Assembly (NCBI GenBank): GCA_022340315.1
Contig: JAJDOD010000114.1
Location: 1-37,922 of the forward strand
DNA length: 37,922 nucleotides
Reading direction: 5' to 3'
Origin: Silicimonas sp.
GTDB taxonomy: Bacteria > Pseudomonadota > Alphaproteobacteria > Rhodobacterales > Rhodobacteraceae
In this document: positions 24,100-32,499 of the stretch, one piece after another
How positions within the stretch are numbered: position 1 is the first letter of the stretch
Layout of the letters: the number at the start of each line of letters is the position of its first letter
Notes under the pieces: model-generated
Told to the model about the DNA's origin: nothing
Database searches by the model: none
Seen by the model: only the letters and a program-made list of their open reading frames with translations
Position numbers and translations under genes: made by a program

Positions 24100-26183
24100 G
24101 CGTCGTCGATCCTTTGCGACCGGGCATCCTGCACCCGGCCCATCAGCCGGTCGGGAACCGAGACGCGCGCGCCGGCGTCGCCGTAATTGCCGCCCAGCGC
24201 AAGTGTGCTGCGCCGCCGGGTTTCGGCGCCCGAGAAGGTGGCAAGCGGGATCGAGATGCTCGCCCCCAGCTTGAGGTTCTCGTCCCGGTTGTCCTCGGTC
24301 AGCGTGGCATAGAGCGAGGCGTCCCAGCCGTTGGGGAAGTTGCGCGACAGCGTCAGTGTCGTGCCCCAGTCTCCGGCGATGTAGCGCCCCGCATCGACAC
24401 GTGCCGACACGCCACGATAGCCGGTGTCCCAATAGAGCGACAGGAACCCGGTCAGCGCGTCGTAATCCAGCGTGCCGAAGGGATCGTCGTAGGCGCGCTT
24501 GCGTGCATAGGTCACCTCGGCGCCCAGTGCCCAGTCGCGCCCATCGGGCAGCCAGACGGCCTCGGCACTCAGCCCGCTGTACTGGCGTTCGAGGATGCCG
24601 AAGGTCAGCCCGCCATAAACGGTCTGGCTCATCTTGCGCGAGTAGGCCCCGTAAAGCCGGTCCAGCCGCAGGGCGTTGCGGTCATATGACCCGCCGTCGC
24701 TGCGCGCGGTGGGTGTTGGGGGTGCGGGATCGGCGGTGCGATCACCTGCAACGAGGAACGACAGCGTTCCGGCGACGTAGAAACTGTCCGACAGATCATA
24801 GCGGACGTCGCCGAAAAGCGCCGCTTCCGGGTCGATCTCGCCGTCGGCGTCCAACGGCAGCGACAGGGCGGGCGACACTTCCCACGAAAGCCCGCGCCGC
24901 TGGGGCGCGCGCCAGTCCCAGGTTTCCGCCGGGTCGGCTCCGGCAACGCCGGTCAGTGCCCGCGACGCCGGCCCGCGCGCCGGCGCATCCGCCAGCGCCA
25001 CGACCTGGTCGCGCGGTACTCGGAAGGTCGCGCCGGGCAAACCACCCTCGAACACGGTTATCTCGAATGTCTCGACCGAGGGCGGCGCCACCTGCGACAG
25101 GACCCGCACCGTCCGCCCGACAAGTTGCGGCGCCGAAGTGTTGCCGGGGGTCGAAACGCCGAGACGCATGACCCTCGCCGATGCCCCGAAACGTTCGACC
25201 CGGACCGAGGATGGCTCCAACGCCTTGCCGGTCGCTTCGCGCAGGGCTGTCATGATCTCCGGGCGCTCGGGCCAACCCGTTATGTCGCGGCCGATGGCCG
25301 GCCGGGGTTCGGCGAAGACCGGCACGTTGCCCAGGTCGGGCGGATGCGGCGGTTTTTTCGGATTGGCGTGGAACGTCAGCCCCAGGCCGGCGGTATCTCC
25401 GTTGCGGCTGTAGGCAACAAGGTCCAGCCCATCGGCCACCCGATACCTGGCCGCGAAGCTGAACCGGCTTTCGGGCGCTGCAGCCCCATAGGAGCTGGCC
25501 GAGCTGTATTCCGCCGCCAGCGTCAGCCCCTCGATCGGCGTGTCCCATTCGATGCCCGCAAAGGGCGCCGCATCGCCCTGGAACAGATGCCCGAACTCGC
25601 CGCGCCGCGCCGCGCCCTGCGGCCGGTCCGCAAAGACATCGCCCGCGGTATCGTAGCCGCCAAGCCGCCCCCAGCCGAGCCCGAGGCTGACCCGCAAGCT
25701 GTCACCCAGCGTTTTGCCGGCAACGACATACTCGGCGCTTTCCCGGCTGTTCGAGAAGAGATCGTCGATTCCGACCGACAGCGCGGGCATCACCGGGCCC
25801 TCGTCCACGAGCCGCAACTTGACGTTCAGCGCCAGGTTATCGAGCGACACGCCGCCGCCGATATCCGCGAAACTGGTGAAGGATAGCGAAGTCTCGAGCC
25901 TCGGCGCCGCCTGGAACGCCAGCGACACCGCCCGCAGGTCCTCGTCGAAGGCAAGGCTTGCGGCAATGTCCGCGTCCCGCCCCGAAAAAGCCGAGGGCAT
26001 GTCGACGATTCCGGTAATCCCGTTGCGCAGCCGCTGTGGTTCGGCCGAGGCAGTCAGCAGACCCGACAGCAGAACGGCGCCCGCGATCGCCGCAGTCCGA
26101 AAGGAAAATTTTGCCCCAAATCCCAATATAGCGACCGCCCGGCTTGGAAATACCTCATGTTGTGGGTAATACGTTACCTGCAT
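24078..26183 (-). CDS. yjbH: YjbH-family exopolysaccharide outer membrane protein
   Basis: This 701-residue protein has an N-terminal export signal (FRTAAIAGAVLLSGLLTASAEPQ). LRNGITGIVDMPSAFSGRDADIAASLAF opens the YjbH fold: 'G..G....PsA....G' is typical of this family. The whole length is rich in alternating strands with aromatic girdles, as in a beta-barrel (LYGAYSRKMSQTVYGGLTFGILERQYSG, GFLSLYWDTGYRGVSARVDAGRYIAGDWG). It would lie in the outer membrane for polysaccharide export or assembly. Start is uncertain: ATG 26183 leaves a long 30-residue lead before the hydrophobic stretch; a TTG near 26126 is an alternative. It is the first gene of a five-gene overlapping operon. Confidence 0.88.
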   Translation of the reverse strand: MQVTYYPQHEVFPSRAVAILGFGAKFSFRTAAIAGAVLLSGLLTASAEPQRLRNGITGIVDMPSAFSGRDADIAASLAFDEDLRAVSLAFQAAPRLETSLSFTSFADIGGGVSLDNLALNVKLRLVDEGPVMPALSVGIDDLFSNSRESAEYVVAGKTLGDSLRVSLGLGWGRLGGYDTAGDVFADRPQGAARRGEFGHLFQGDAAPFAGIEWDTPIEGLTLAAEYSSASSYGAAAPESRFSFAARYRVADGLDLVAYSRNGDTAGLGLTFHANPKKPPHPPDLGNVPVFAEPRPAIGRDITGWPERPEIMTALREATGKALEPSSVRVERFGASARVMRLGVSTPGNTSAPQLVGRTVRVLSQVAPPSVETFEITVFEGGLPGATFRVPRDQVVALADAPARGPASRALTGVAGADPAETWDWRAPQRRGLSWEVSPALSLPLDADGEIDPEAALFGDVRYDLSDSFYVAGTLSFLVAGDRTADPAPPTPTARSDGGSYDRNALRLDRLYGAYSRKMSQTVYGGLTFGILERQYSGLSAEAVWLPDGRDWALGAEVTYARKRAYDDPFGTLDYDALTGFLSLYWDTGYRGVSARVDAGRYIAGDWGTTLTLSRNFPNGWDASLYATLTEDNRDENLKLGASISIPLATFSGAETRRRSTLALGGNYGDAGARVSVPDRLMGRVQDARSQRIDDAWGAFWN

Positions 26184-26280
26184 GTCTGCAACAGATCAGC
26201 CGAAATGCGTCGGCTCCGGGCTATTCAGAATGCAAACAAAGCGTTAACTCCGATTCCATCGGTACAAGGAAAGACATCTC

Positions 26281-26532
26281 ATGTTCAAATCCATTCTCAG
26301 GGGCGCTGGCATTTCCCTTTCGTTCCTGTCGCTCGGCAGCATGGCCACCGCTGGTTCGCTGGCCGAGGGCGTCGCGGATCCGCAAGTCGAGGATCTGGTC
26401 ATCGAAGAGGAAAGCGGAAACTCGATCGGCATCCTGCCCATCATCGGCCTGCTGGTGGTCGGCGCGCTCATCATCTCGAGTGGTGGCGGTGACGACGGGC
26501 CGACAAAGGAAGAACCTCCGGTCACCAAGTAA
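26281..26532 (+). CDS. Small exported glycine/acid-tailed protein, YjbE-like
   Basis: This 83-residue protein starts with a signal peptide (MFKSILRGAGISLSFLSLGSMATAGS). An acidic stretch follows (VADPQVEDLVIEEESGNS), then a hydrophobic helix (IGILPIIGLLVVGALIIS) and a polar SGGGDDGPTKEEPP tail. E. coli YjbE/GfcA are also small exported proteins with a hydrophobic part and a glycine-rich end, next to yjbF-H. The resemblance is in layout rather than sequence. AAGGAAAG precedes the ATG at 26281. It is divergent from yjbH and followed by its own terminator, so it is transcribed separately. Confidence 0.75.
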   Translation: MFKSILRGAGISLSFLSLGSMATAGSLAEGVADPQVEDLVIEEESGNSIGILPIIGLLVVGALIISSGGGDDGPTKEEPPVTK

Positions 26533-26548
26533 TTCCGAGTATCTGAAT

Positions 26549-26573
26549 GGCCGCCCTGTCGCGGCCTTTCTTT
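26549..26573 (+). terminator. Rho-independent terminator after the small YjbE-like gene
   Basis: GGCCGC and GCGGCC pair around the loop CCTGTC, followed by TTTCTTT. It is 16 bases past the stop and supports a monocistronic small transcript. Confidence 0.75.
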
Positions 26574-26671
26574 CAACCGGATCCCCTCGCGCGACATGGA
26601 AATCGCGCGCACCTCTTGCGTTGTCCGTGCAATCTGCGACCTTCGACGAAGGCATTGACAGGAGGTGCGAC

Positions 26672-27478
26672 GTGACCGCTCAATCCGAAATCCCGGTTCT
26701 GCGCGACGACGCCGACGGTGTCGCGACGCTGACGATGAACGCGCCCGGCTCGATCAACGCGCTGAGCGAGACGATGATCGCCGAGCTTTCGGCGGCGCTC
26801 GATGCGGTGGCCGATGACCGCGGCATCAAGGCGGTGATCCTGCGTGGCGCCGGCCCGCATTTCTGTGCCGGGCATAACCTCAAGGAAATGTCCGCAAGGC
26901 GGCAAGACGCCGACGGGGGGTTCCAGTACTTCCAGGACCTCTTCGCGAAATGCTCGGCCATGATGCTGCGCGTCGTCCGACTGCCCCAGCCCGTGATCGC
27001 GGAAGTCAGCGGCATCGCCACTGCCGCCGGCTGCCAGCTTGTCGCCAGCTGCGATCTTGCCGTGGCCGCCGAGGACGCGCGCTTCGCCACCTCCGGTGTC
27101 AACATCGGCCTCTTCTGCTCGACCCCGATGGTCGCGCTTTCGCGCAACCTCTCGCGCAAGGCGGCAATGGAGATGTTGCTGCTGGGTGACTTCCTGCCCG
27201 CGTCCCGCGTGGCGGAACTGGGCCTCGTCAACCGCGTCGTGCATCCCGATCTCCTCTCGGCAACCACCCGCGAAATGACGCTCGCCATCGCGTCAAAATC
27301 CCCCGCCGCCGTCCGCATCGGCAAGCGTGCCTTCTACGAACAGGCCGAGATGCCGCTCGAGGACGCCTATGCCTACGCGGGCCGCGTCATGGCCGAGAAC
27401 ATGATGGCCCGCGACACGGAAGCCGGGATCGGCGCCTTCATCGCCAAGGAACCGATGCCCGAGTGGACCGGCGACTGA
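26672..27478 (+). CDS. Enoyl-CoA hydratase/isomerase family (crotonase) protein
   Basis: This 268-residue enzyme has the crotonase signature. VATLTMNAPGSINALSETMIAEL opens the fold. GPHFCAGHNLKEM supplies the first oxyanion-hole part, and IAEVSGIATAAGCQLVASCDLAVAAEDARFATSGVNIGLFCS the second. The Glu positions of classical hydratases (E144/E164 in rat) are not both evident: FCSTPMVALSRNLSRKAAMEMLLLG lacks the usual 'PE.G' Glu. So a thioesterase, hydrolase or isomerase role is possible. Start is GTG 26672 behind a perfect GGAGG, and the longer frame into the small gene is rejected. It lies just upstream of the lacI operator but has no evident tie to inositol. Confidence 0.9.
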   Translation: MTAQSEIPVLRDDADGVATLTMNAPGSINALSETMIAELSAALDAVADDRGIKAVILRGAGPHFCAGHNLKEMSARRQDADGGFQYFQDLFAKCSAMMLRVVRLPQPVIAEVSGIATAAGCQLVASCDLAVAAEDARFATSGVNIGLFCSTPMVALSRNLSRKAAMEMLLLGDFLPASRVAELGLVNRVVHPDLLSATTREMTLAIASKSPAAVRIGKRAFYEQAEMPLEDAYAYAGRVMAENMMARDTEAGIGAFIAKEPMPEWTGD

Positions 27479-27490
27479 GCGCAGGCGGCT

Positions 27491-27504
27491 TGCAACCGGT
27501 TGCA
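27491..27504. promoter_or_regulatory. LacI-family operator upstream of lacI (TGCAACCGGTTGCA)
   Basis: This is a perfect 14-bp palindrome with the central CG typical of LacI/GalR sites. It stands 42 bases before the lacI start, suggesting autoregulation. The same core recurs at 32503-32516 in the divergent inositol promoter, the strongest evidence that this regulator controls that cluster. Confidence 0.85.
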
Positions 27505-27546
27505 CAAATCGTTTGATATTCGCGGCGCCGCGCCGGATAAGGCATC

Positions 27547-28551
27547 ATGCCTGGTCCAACCCTGAAAGACGTCGCCGAGCGCGCCGGTGTCTCCCGCTCC
27601 GCGGTCTCGCGCACGTTCACCGACGGCGCGTCGGTCTCGGACCGGATGCGCGCAAAGGTCGAACAGGCCGCGTCGGACCTTGGCTATAGCCCCAACGCGC
27701 TCGCCTCCTCGCTGACCACCGGGCGCACCAAGCTGATCGGACTGATCGCCAACAACTTCCACAACCCTCTGTTTCTCGAAATCTTCGACCTGTTCACCCG
27801 CGCCCTTCAGGATCGCGGCCTGCGCCCGCTCCTGGTCAACCTGACGGATGAAACCGACCCCGAGAACTCGGTCCGCATGATGCGCGCCTACTCGGTCGAT
27901 GGCGTCGTGGTTGCCACTTCCACCCTGCCGCCCGTCTTCGCCAAGGCTTTTCGCGACGCGGGCATTCCCGTTGTTCACAGCTTCGGGCGCTTCTCACCCC
28001 GTCCGCGCGTCCATGTCGTCGGCATCGACAACCTTGAATGCGGGCGCATGGCGGCCGTCGAACTTATCGAGCGCGGTTATCGCCGGATCGGCTTTCTCGG
28101 CGGTCCCGAGGCCGCAACATCGACGCAAGACCGTCTGAACGGCTTCGCCGCCGAACTGGCCAAGCACCCGAATGTGACCCTCAGCGACTCCTTCGCCGAG
28201 GGCTACACCTTCGAGGCCGGGCAAAGCGAAATGCTGAGGCTGATTGCCGACGGCCCGGCCGAAGCCTATTTCTGCGGCGACGACGTGATCGCGGTCGGCG
28301 CACTGGCGGCGCTTCGGGACAGCGGTTTCAAGGTGCCGGAAGACGTCGGCCTCATCGGGCTGAACGACATGGAGATGTCGGGCTGGCAGAACATCGACCT
28401 GACCACCATCCGGCAGCCGGTCAGCGACATCGTCGCCGCCAGCGTCGACGTGATGGACCACCTGCTGGAAAACCCCGAGGCCAGCCCGAAAGCCCGTCTC
28501 TTCTCCTGCACGGTGATCGAGCGCGGCACGCTCAGACCCAGACCCAGATGA
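27547..28551 (+). CDS. LacI-family transcriptional regulator of the inositol cluster
   Basis: This 334-residue protein has a LacI helix-turn-helix at residues 5-50 (TLKDVAERAGVSRSAVSRTF, hinge YSPNALASSLTTGRTKLIGLI). A sugar-binding-protein-type effector domain follows (NNFHNPLFLEIFDLF, VDGVVVATSTLPP, IDNLECGRMAAVELIERGYRRIGFLGG, YFCGDDVIAVGALAAL). The hinge LASSL probably inserts in the minor groove of the central CG of its operator. Two identical palindromes, one in front of this gene and one in the iol divergent promoter, define its likely regulon. The inducer would be an inositol intermediate, by analogy with other inositol repressors. Its stop overlaps the following GNAT start. Confidence 0.92.
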   Translation: MPGPTLKDVAERAGVSRSAVSRTFTDGASVSDRMRAKVEQAASDLGYSPNALASSLTTGRTKLIGLIANNFHNPLFLEIFDLFTRALQDRGLRPLLVNLTDETDPENSVRMMRAYSVDGVVVATSTLPPVFAKAFRDAGIPVVHSFGRFSPRPRVHVVGIDNLECGRMAAVELIERGYRRIGFLGGPEAATSTQDRLNGFAAELAKHPNVTLSDSFAEGYTFEAGQSEMLRLIADGPAEAYFCGDDVIAVGALAALRDSGFKVPEDVGLIGLNDMEMSGWQNIDLTTIRQPVSDIVAASVDVMDHLLENPEASPKARLFSCTVIERGTLRPRPR

Positions 28552-29300
28552 GCAGCCTTCTCGACAAGGTCGACGCCCTCGCCGGCTGGACCGCGGCAAC
28601 CCCCGGCGCCTGCAACGGCGGCCGGGCCATGGCGACCGACGATCCCGACCTGCTCGGCTGGCCGGTGATCCGCGCGCATTTCGAGGAAGACGGCGTCTTC
28701 GTCTTCCGCCACGTCCCGACCGCCGATGTCGCCCGCATCCGCGACCGCGTCGCCGACTGGGGCGGCACGCTGCACGAATGGCGCATCTTCCACGCATCGG
28801 CCGACCGGATCGCCGCCAACCGCACCCCGAAGGACGCGCCAGAAGGCTACGAGTTCACGACCGAAGCCCGGCCCGACGAGGACACCGTGACCGAGGTGAT
28901 GTCCTTTCTCTCCGCCCGAGGTCTCAAACCCTTCACCCGCCGCATCCTGTCCGGTGACATTAGCCCTTCAAGCCTCGTCACCGCGCGGACGCAGGACGGC
29001 ACGCTCGCCGCCGTCGCCTTCGGCCATTTCTGCTTCACGCCGCCCAGCATCTGGGACGGCACCGCCTGGTCCGGCCTCGTCGCCGTCGAGGAAAGCGCGC
29101 GCGGCACCGGGCTGGGACGCGCCGTCAGCGACGCCGCCATCGACGCGATGATCGGCACCCACGGCGCCCGTGCGGTGGTCGAATACGCCACCGCCGACAA
29201 CATGCCGTCCCGCCGCATGATCGAAGGCAGCGGCCTCCGGATGCGCGACGACATCCTCACCTGCGCCGCAACGGCCGGAAGCACCCCCTACACGCGCTAG
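28548..29300 (+). CDS. GNAT-family acetyltransferase co-translated with lacI
   Basis: This 250-residue protein has a C-terminal GNAT domain (about 140-240). GLVAVEESARGTGLGRAVSDAAIDAMIG carries the acetyl-CoA loop R-G-T-G-L-G, and ARAVVEYATADNMPSRRMIEGSGLRMRDD is the usual end. The first 130 residues (AGWTAATPGACNGGRAMATDDPDLLGWPV...WGGTLHEW) are not a known GNAT part and may bind a substrate. The ATG overlaps the lacI TGA by one codon frame (ATGA), so it is coupled to the regulator. The acetyl acceptor is unknown; modification of an inositol derivative or of a protein is speculative. Codon use matches its neighbours. Confidence 0.83.
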   Translation: MSSLLDKVDALAGWTAATPGACNGGRAMATDDPDLLGWPVIRAHFEEDGVFVFRHVPTADVARIRDRVADWGGTLHEWRIFHASADRIAANRTPKDAPEGYEFTTEARPDEDTVTEVMSFLSARGLKPFTRRILSGDISPSSLVTARTQDGTLAAVAFGHFCFTPPSIWDGTAWSGLVAVEESARGTGLGRAVSDAAIDAMIGTHGARAVVEYATADNMPSRRMIEGSGLRMRDDILTCAATAGSTPYTR

Positions 29301-29344
29301 GCGAAAATGCGCATTTTCGCCCGCAAAATCTGCGCAGATTTTGC
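29300..29344. terminator. Two tandem 22-bp perfect palindromes between convergent genes (bidirectional terminator)
   Basis: GGCGAAAATGC/GCATTTTCGCC at 29300-29321 and GCAAAATCTGC/GCAGATTTTGC at 29323-29344 are each perfectly self-complementary. Together they fill the whole spacer and touch both stop codons. AT-rich arms inside GC ends give A and T runs on both strands, fitting a two-way terminator. They could instead be a mobile palindromic repeat used as terminator. Confidence 0.8.
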
Positions 29345-30477
29345 TATCTCAGCGACGGCGGCCGCGCATCCACCCATTCGCCCCGCCCCTTGGCCGAGGC
29401 CACCGCGTAATGCACCGCCGCCATCGAACGCAGCCCGTCCTCTGCCGTGGGATAGGCCCCATGCGCCTCGCCCCGGATCGCGGCCGCCAGATCGACATAG
29501 ATATTGGCCACCGCCAGCGGGAACCCCTCGGGATGCGCAATCGCCACCCGGCTCAGCCGCGCCGCTTCTTCCGACAAGCCGCCCTCGCCCTTCTCCATGA
29601 TCTGCGTCCGACCGCCAACGGGCGTATAATAGACCTGGTTGGGCTGTTCCGAAGCCCAGCGCATCCCGCCGGTTTCTCCGAACACCTGGATATCGAACCC
29701 GTGCTGCCGCCCGATCGCCACGGACGAGGTCCAGAGCCGCCCCACCGTGCCGCCCTCCATCCGGAAGTTCACCATCGCGTCGTCTTCCAGTTCGCGGCTC
29801 GCAATGGTCGAGGCGAAATCGGCGGAAAGCTCCCGCACCTCGTCACCGGCGACGAAAGACGCCATGTGCAGCGCATGGATGCCGCAATCGGCAAACTGCC
29901 CGGAGACACCCGCCATCTTCGGATCATAGCGCCAGCGCACCCGCGGATTGTCCGCATCCGTCGCATCGCCGTGGTGCCCGTGGCTGAAGTTTGCCACCAC
30001 CAGCCGCACCTTGCCGATCTGGCCCGTGGCCACCATCTGCCGCATCTCGCGCACCATCGGATAGGCGCTGTAGCAATAGTTCACCGCGCAGATCCTGCCG
30101 CTGGCCTTCGCCACGCGCACGATCTCCTCGCCCTCCTCGACAGTCATCGTCATCGGCTTCTCGCACAGCACGTTGAACCCGGCTTCAAGGAACGCCTTGG
30201 TGATCTCGAAATGGGTCGAGTTCGGTGTGGCGACAGTAACCAGATCCACCCGGTCGGGCCGGTCGCGCTCGCCCGCCAGCATCTCTTCCCAGTCGCCATA
30301 GGCCCGGTCGGCCTCGACCCCCAGCCGCTGCGCATAGGCACGGCCTCTTTCAGCATTCACGTCCAGCGCTCCGGCGGCCAGCACGAAATTCCCGTCCGCC
30401 TGCGCGCCAAGGCGGTGCGCGGGCCCGATCTGGGACCCCTCACCGCCGCCGATCATTCCCCAAAGCAGTCTCGCCAT
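29344..30477 (-). CDS. Gfo/Idh/MocA family NAD(P)-dependent oxidoreductase (1)
   Basis: This 377-residue enzyme has an N-terminal Rossmann fold (LLWGMIGGGEGSQIGPAHRLGA, then LVTVATPNSTHFEITKAFLEAGFNVLCEKPM with the family EKP motif near residue 105). The C-terminal part carries the catalytic GVSGQFADCGIHALHMASFV, with D and H in the usual GxxxDxGxH position. The GGGEGSQIGPAHR start is a subtype often placed in sugar and inositol clusters. It is the last gene of the operon after the IolE-like gene (one-base gap). It likely oxidises a cyclic polyol or sugar acid; the substrate is unknown. It ends in the twin palindromes. Confidence 0.9.
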   Translation of the reverse strand: MARLLWGMIGGGEGSQIGPAHRLGAQADGNFVLAAGALDVNAERGRAYAQRLGVEADRAYGDWEEMLAGERDRPDRVDLVTVATPNSTHFEITKAFLEAGFNVLCEKPMTMTVEEGEEIVRVAKASGRICAVNYCYSAYPMVREMRQMVATGQIGKVRLVVANFSHGHHGDATDADNPRVRWRYDPKMAGVSGQFADCGIHALHMASFVAGDEVRELSADFASTIASRELEDDAMVNFRMEGGTVGRLWTSSVAIGRQHGFDIQVFGETGGMRWASEQPNQVYYTPVGGRTQIMEKGEGGLSEEAARLSRVAIAHPEGFPLAVANIYVDLAAAIRGEAHGAYPTAEDGLRSMAAVHYAVASAKGRGEWVDARPPSLR

Positions 30478-30478
30478 C

Positions 30479-31366
30479 TCAAAATCCTATGGATTGAAGG
30501 TAGTCGCGGTTCGCCCGCGCATCGTCGACGGGCCGCACATCCAGCGTCGGATCGCAATCCTGCTCGACCGTGCACCAGCCCTCGAAACCGTTCTCAAGCA
30601 GGATCTCCCGCACGGCCGGGAAATCCACGTCGCCGTCGCCCAGGTTGCAGAAAATACCCTGCCCGCAGGCCTTGTAGAAATCCGTGCGATTGGCAACCAC
30701 ATCCGCCTTAACCTTGGGGTCGATGTCCTTGAAATGCATATACGAAATCCGCCCGATATGTCTTCCCATGAACGCCACCGGGTCGAACCCGGCATAGGAG
30801 TGATGCCCGGTATCGAAACAGATCTTCAGCAGGCTCTCGTCCACCTCGTCCAGGAGCCTCTCCAGTTCCGGCTCGAAATCCATGAATCCCGCCGCATGGG
30901 CATGCATCCCCACCGTCAGCCCGTGATCGACCCCGATCCGCGCCGCCTCGGCGATCCGGTCGCGATAGGCCAGCCATTCGGACTTCTCCATCTGCTCGGC
31001 CTCTTCCACCCGACCCGCCGTCGGAGCACGGCGCGGCGAGATCGAATCGATCAGCACAAGGTGCTGCGCCCCATGCGCCACCAGCGCCTTGCAGGTCCGC
31101 ACCGTGCCGTCCAGCACATCGTCCCAGGCGGCGGGATCATGAAACGGCCGAAAGACGACACCCCCGATCAGCTCCAGATCATGCTCCGCCAGCGCCTCGC
31201 CCAGCTCCGCCGGGTCCTCCGGCATGAACCCCACCGGCCCCAGCTCGATACCGGTATAGCCCGCCTCGGCGTTCTCCTTCAGCACCGTCCGCCAGGACGG
31301 GTTGCGCGGATCGCCCGCGAACTCGACACCCCAGGAACAAGGGGCGTTGCCAATCCGAATGGTCAT
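30479..31366 (-). CDS. Sugar phosphate isomerase/epimerase, IolE-like inosose dehydratase
   Basis: This 295-residue TIM-barrel protein begins IRIGNAPCSWGVEFAGDPRNPSW, followed by AGYTGIELGPVGFMPEDP. The same opening marks IolE, 2-keto-myo-inositol dehydratase, which makes the diketone cleaved by IolD. Metal-site residues fit: E of VGMHAHAAGFMDFEPELE, CFDTGHHSYAG with D and HH, and YMHFKDID, WCTVEQDCDP at the end. Its place between two dehydrogenases and opposite iolD supports the role, but related xylose isomerase-like epimerases share these motifs. ATG 31366 follows AGGAG; the longer frame is rejected. Confidence 0.85.
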   Translation of the reverse strand: MTIRIGNAPCSWGVEFAGDPRNPSWRTVLKENAEAGYTGIELGPVGFMPEDPAELGEALAEHDLELIGGVVFRPFHDPAAWDDVLDGTVRTCKALVAHGAQHLVLIDSISPRRAPTAGRVEEAEQMEKSEWLAYRDRIAEAARIGVDHGLTVGMHAHAAGFMDFEPELERLLDEVDESLLKICFDTGHHSYAGFDPVAFMGRHIGRISYMHFKDIDPKVKADVVANRTDFYKACGQGIFCNLGDGDVDFPAVREILLENGFEGWCTVEQDCDPTLDVRPVDDARANRDYLQSIGF

Positions 31367-31379
31367 CTCTTGTGCTCTC

Positions 31380-32471
31380 CTAAAGCGCCATGTCGACCCA
31401 GGCGCGCGTCTCTGCCGAACGCCGCGCCGCGTCAATGATTCGCATCACCTCCAGCCCGTCCGCGAAGGTCGGCCAGACCGGCGCGCCGGTCTCGATCGCC
31501 TGCAGGAAATCCCGCGCCTCGATGATGATCTGGTCCTGGTAGCCCGTCCCGTGCCCGGGCCCGAGACAGAACGGCTCGTAATCGGGATGCGCCGGCCCGG
31601 TCAGGATCTTGCGGAATCCCCGCTCCGCCTCCGGTCCCTCGGCCCGGTAGAGCCAGAGCGCATTCTGATCCTCCTGGTCGAAGCGGATCGCGCCCTTCGT
31701 CCCGGTGATCTCGTAGGCATAGCCCATCTTCCGCCCCGTCGCGACGCGGCTGAAATAGAGATGCCCCATCACTCCGCTGGCAAAGCGGCACATGAACTGC
31801 GCATGGTCGTCGTTCGTCACCTCTCCGCCGGGCCGTATGCCGTGCACCGTCGCGATCTCGGCATTGACGCTGGCAATCGGGCCCAGCAGCGCCAGCGCGC
31901 AGTTGATCATGTGCGGGCTCAGATCGCCGATCGTCCCGTTGGCGTCACCGGAGGTCCGCCACGAGGCCGGCGCCTGCGGATCGGCAAGAAAATCCTCCGT
32001 ATGCTCCCCCCGGAACCAGGTGACATCCCCGATCTCACCATCGGCAACCAGCTTGCGGGCAAACTGGGTCGCGGGCGTGCGCACGTAATTGTAGCCAACC
32101 ATGCTCACATGGCCCTCGGCCGCGCGCACCATCGCCTCGGCCTCGTCCAGGCTCGCGCCCATCGGCTTCTCGCACATCACCGGCAATCCCCGCGCGAAGG
32201 CCGCCTCGGCGATCTCTAGGTGCAACTCCTGCGGCGTGGCGATCACAACCGCCTCGACACGCGGATCTGCCACCAGCTCGCGCCAGTCCCCGGTCGCTCG
32301 CGCGAAACCGAAAGCCGCCCGGTACCGCTCGGCGCTCTCCGCCGAAGACGCCGCGATCATCTCGAGACGCGGCCTGAGCGTGGTGCCGAAGACCGCGCCA
32401 ACGGCCGCCATCGCAACCGAATGCGCCTTGCCCATGTAGCCGCCGCCAACGACGCCAATCCCGATTTCGGA
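31380..32471 (-). CDS. Gfo/Idh/MocA family oxidoreductase (2), probable inositol dehydrogenase
   Basis: This 363-residue enzyme has the Rossmann motif IGIGVVGGGYMGKAHSVAM, VVIATPQELHLEIAEAAFARGLPVMCEKPMG (EKP) and a catalytic stretch GTIGDLSPHMINCALALLG with D-x-x-x-H. It fits a dehydrogenase acting on myo- or scyllo-inositol to inosose, the first step before IolE. I chose GTG 32471 since GGAGGA lies just upstream; the longer frame would start inside the operator palindrome at 32500-32519. The gene is first in the minus-strand operon, divergent from iolD and under the same operator. Which inositol isomer it uses cannot be read. Confidence 0.9.
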   Translation of the reverse strand, partial: SEIGIGVVGGGYMGKAHSVAMAAVGAVFGTTLRPRLEMIAASSAESAERYRAAFGFARATGDWRELVADPRVEAVVIATPQELHLEIAEAAFARGLPVMCEKPMGASLDEAEAMVRAAEGHVSMVGYNYVRTPATQFARKLVADGEIGDVTWFRGEHTEDFLADPQAPASWRTSGDANGTIGDLSPHMINCALALLGPIASVNAEIATVHGIRPGGEVTNDDHAQFMCRFASGVMGHLYFSRVATGRKMGYAYEITGTKGAIRFDQEDQNALWLYRAEGPEAERGFRKILTGPAHPDYEPFCLGPGHGTGYQDQIIIEARDFLQAIETGAPVWPTFADGLEVMRIIDAARRSAETRAWVDMAL

Positions 32472-32499
32472 CACTGGCTCTCCTCCCTCGCAGATTCTG

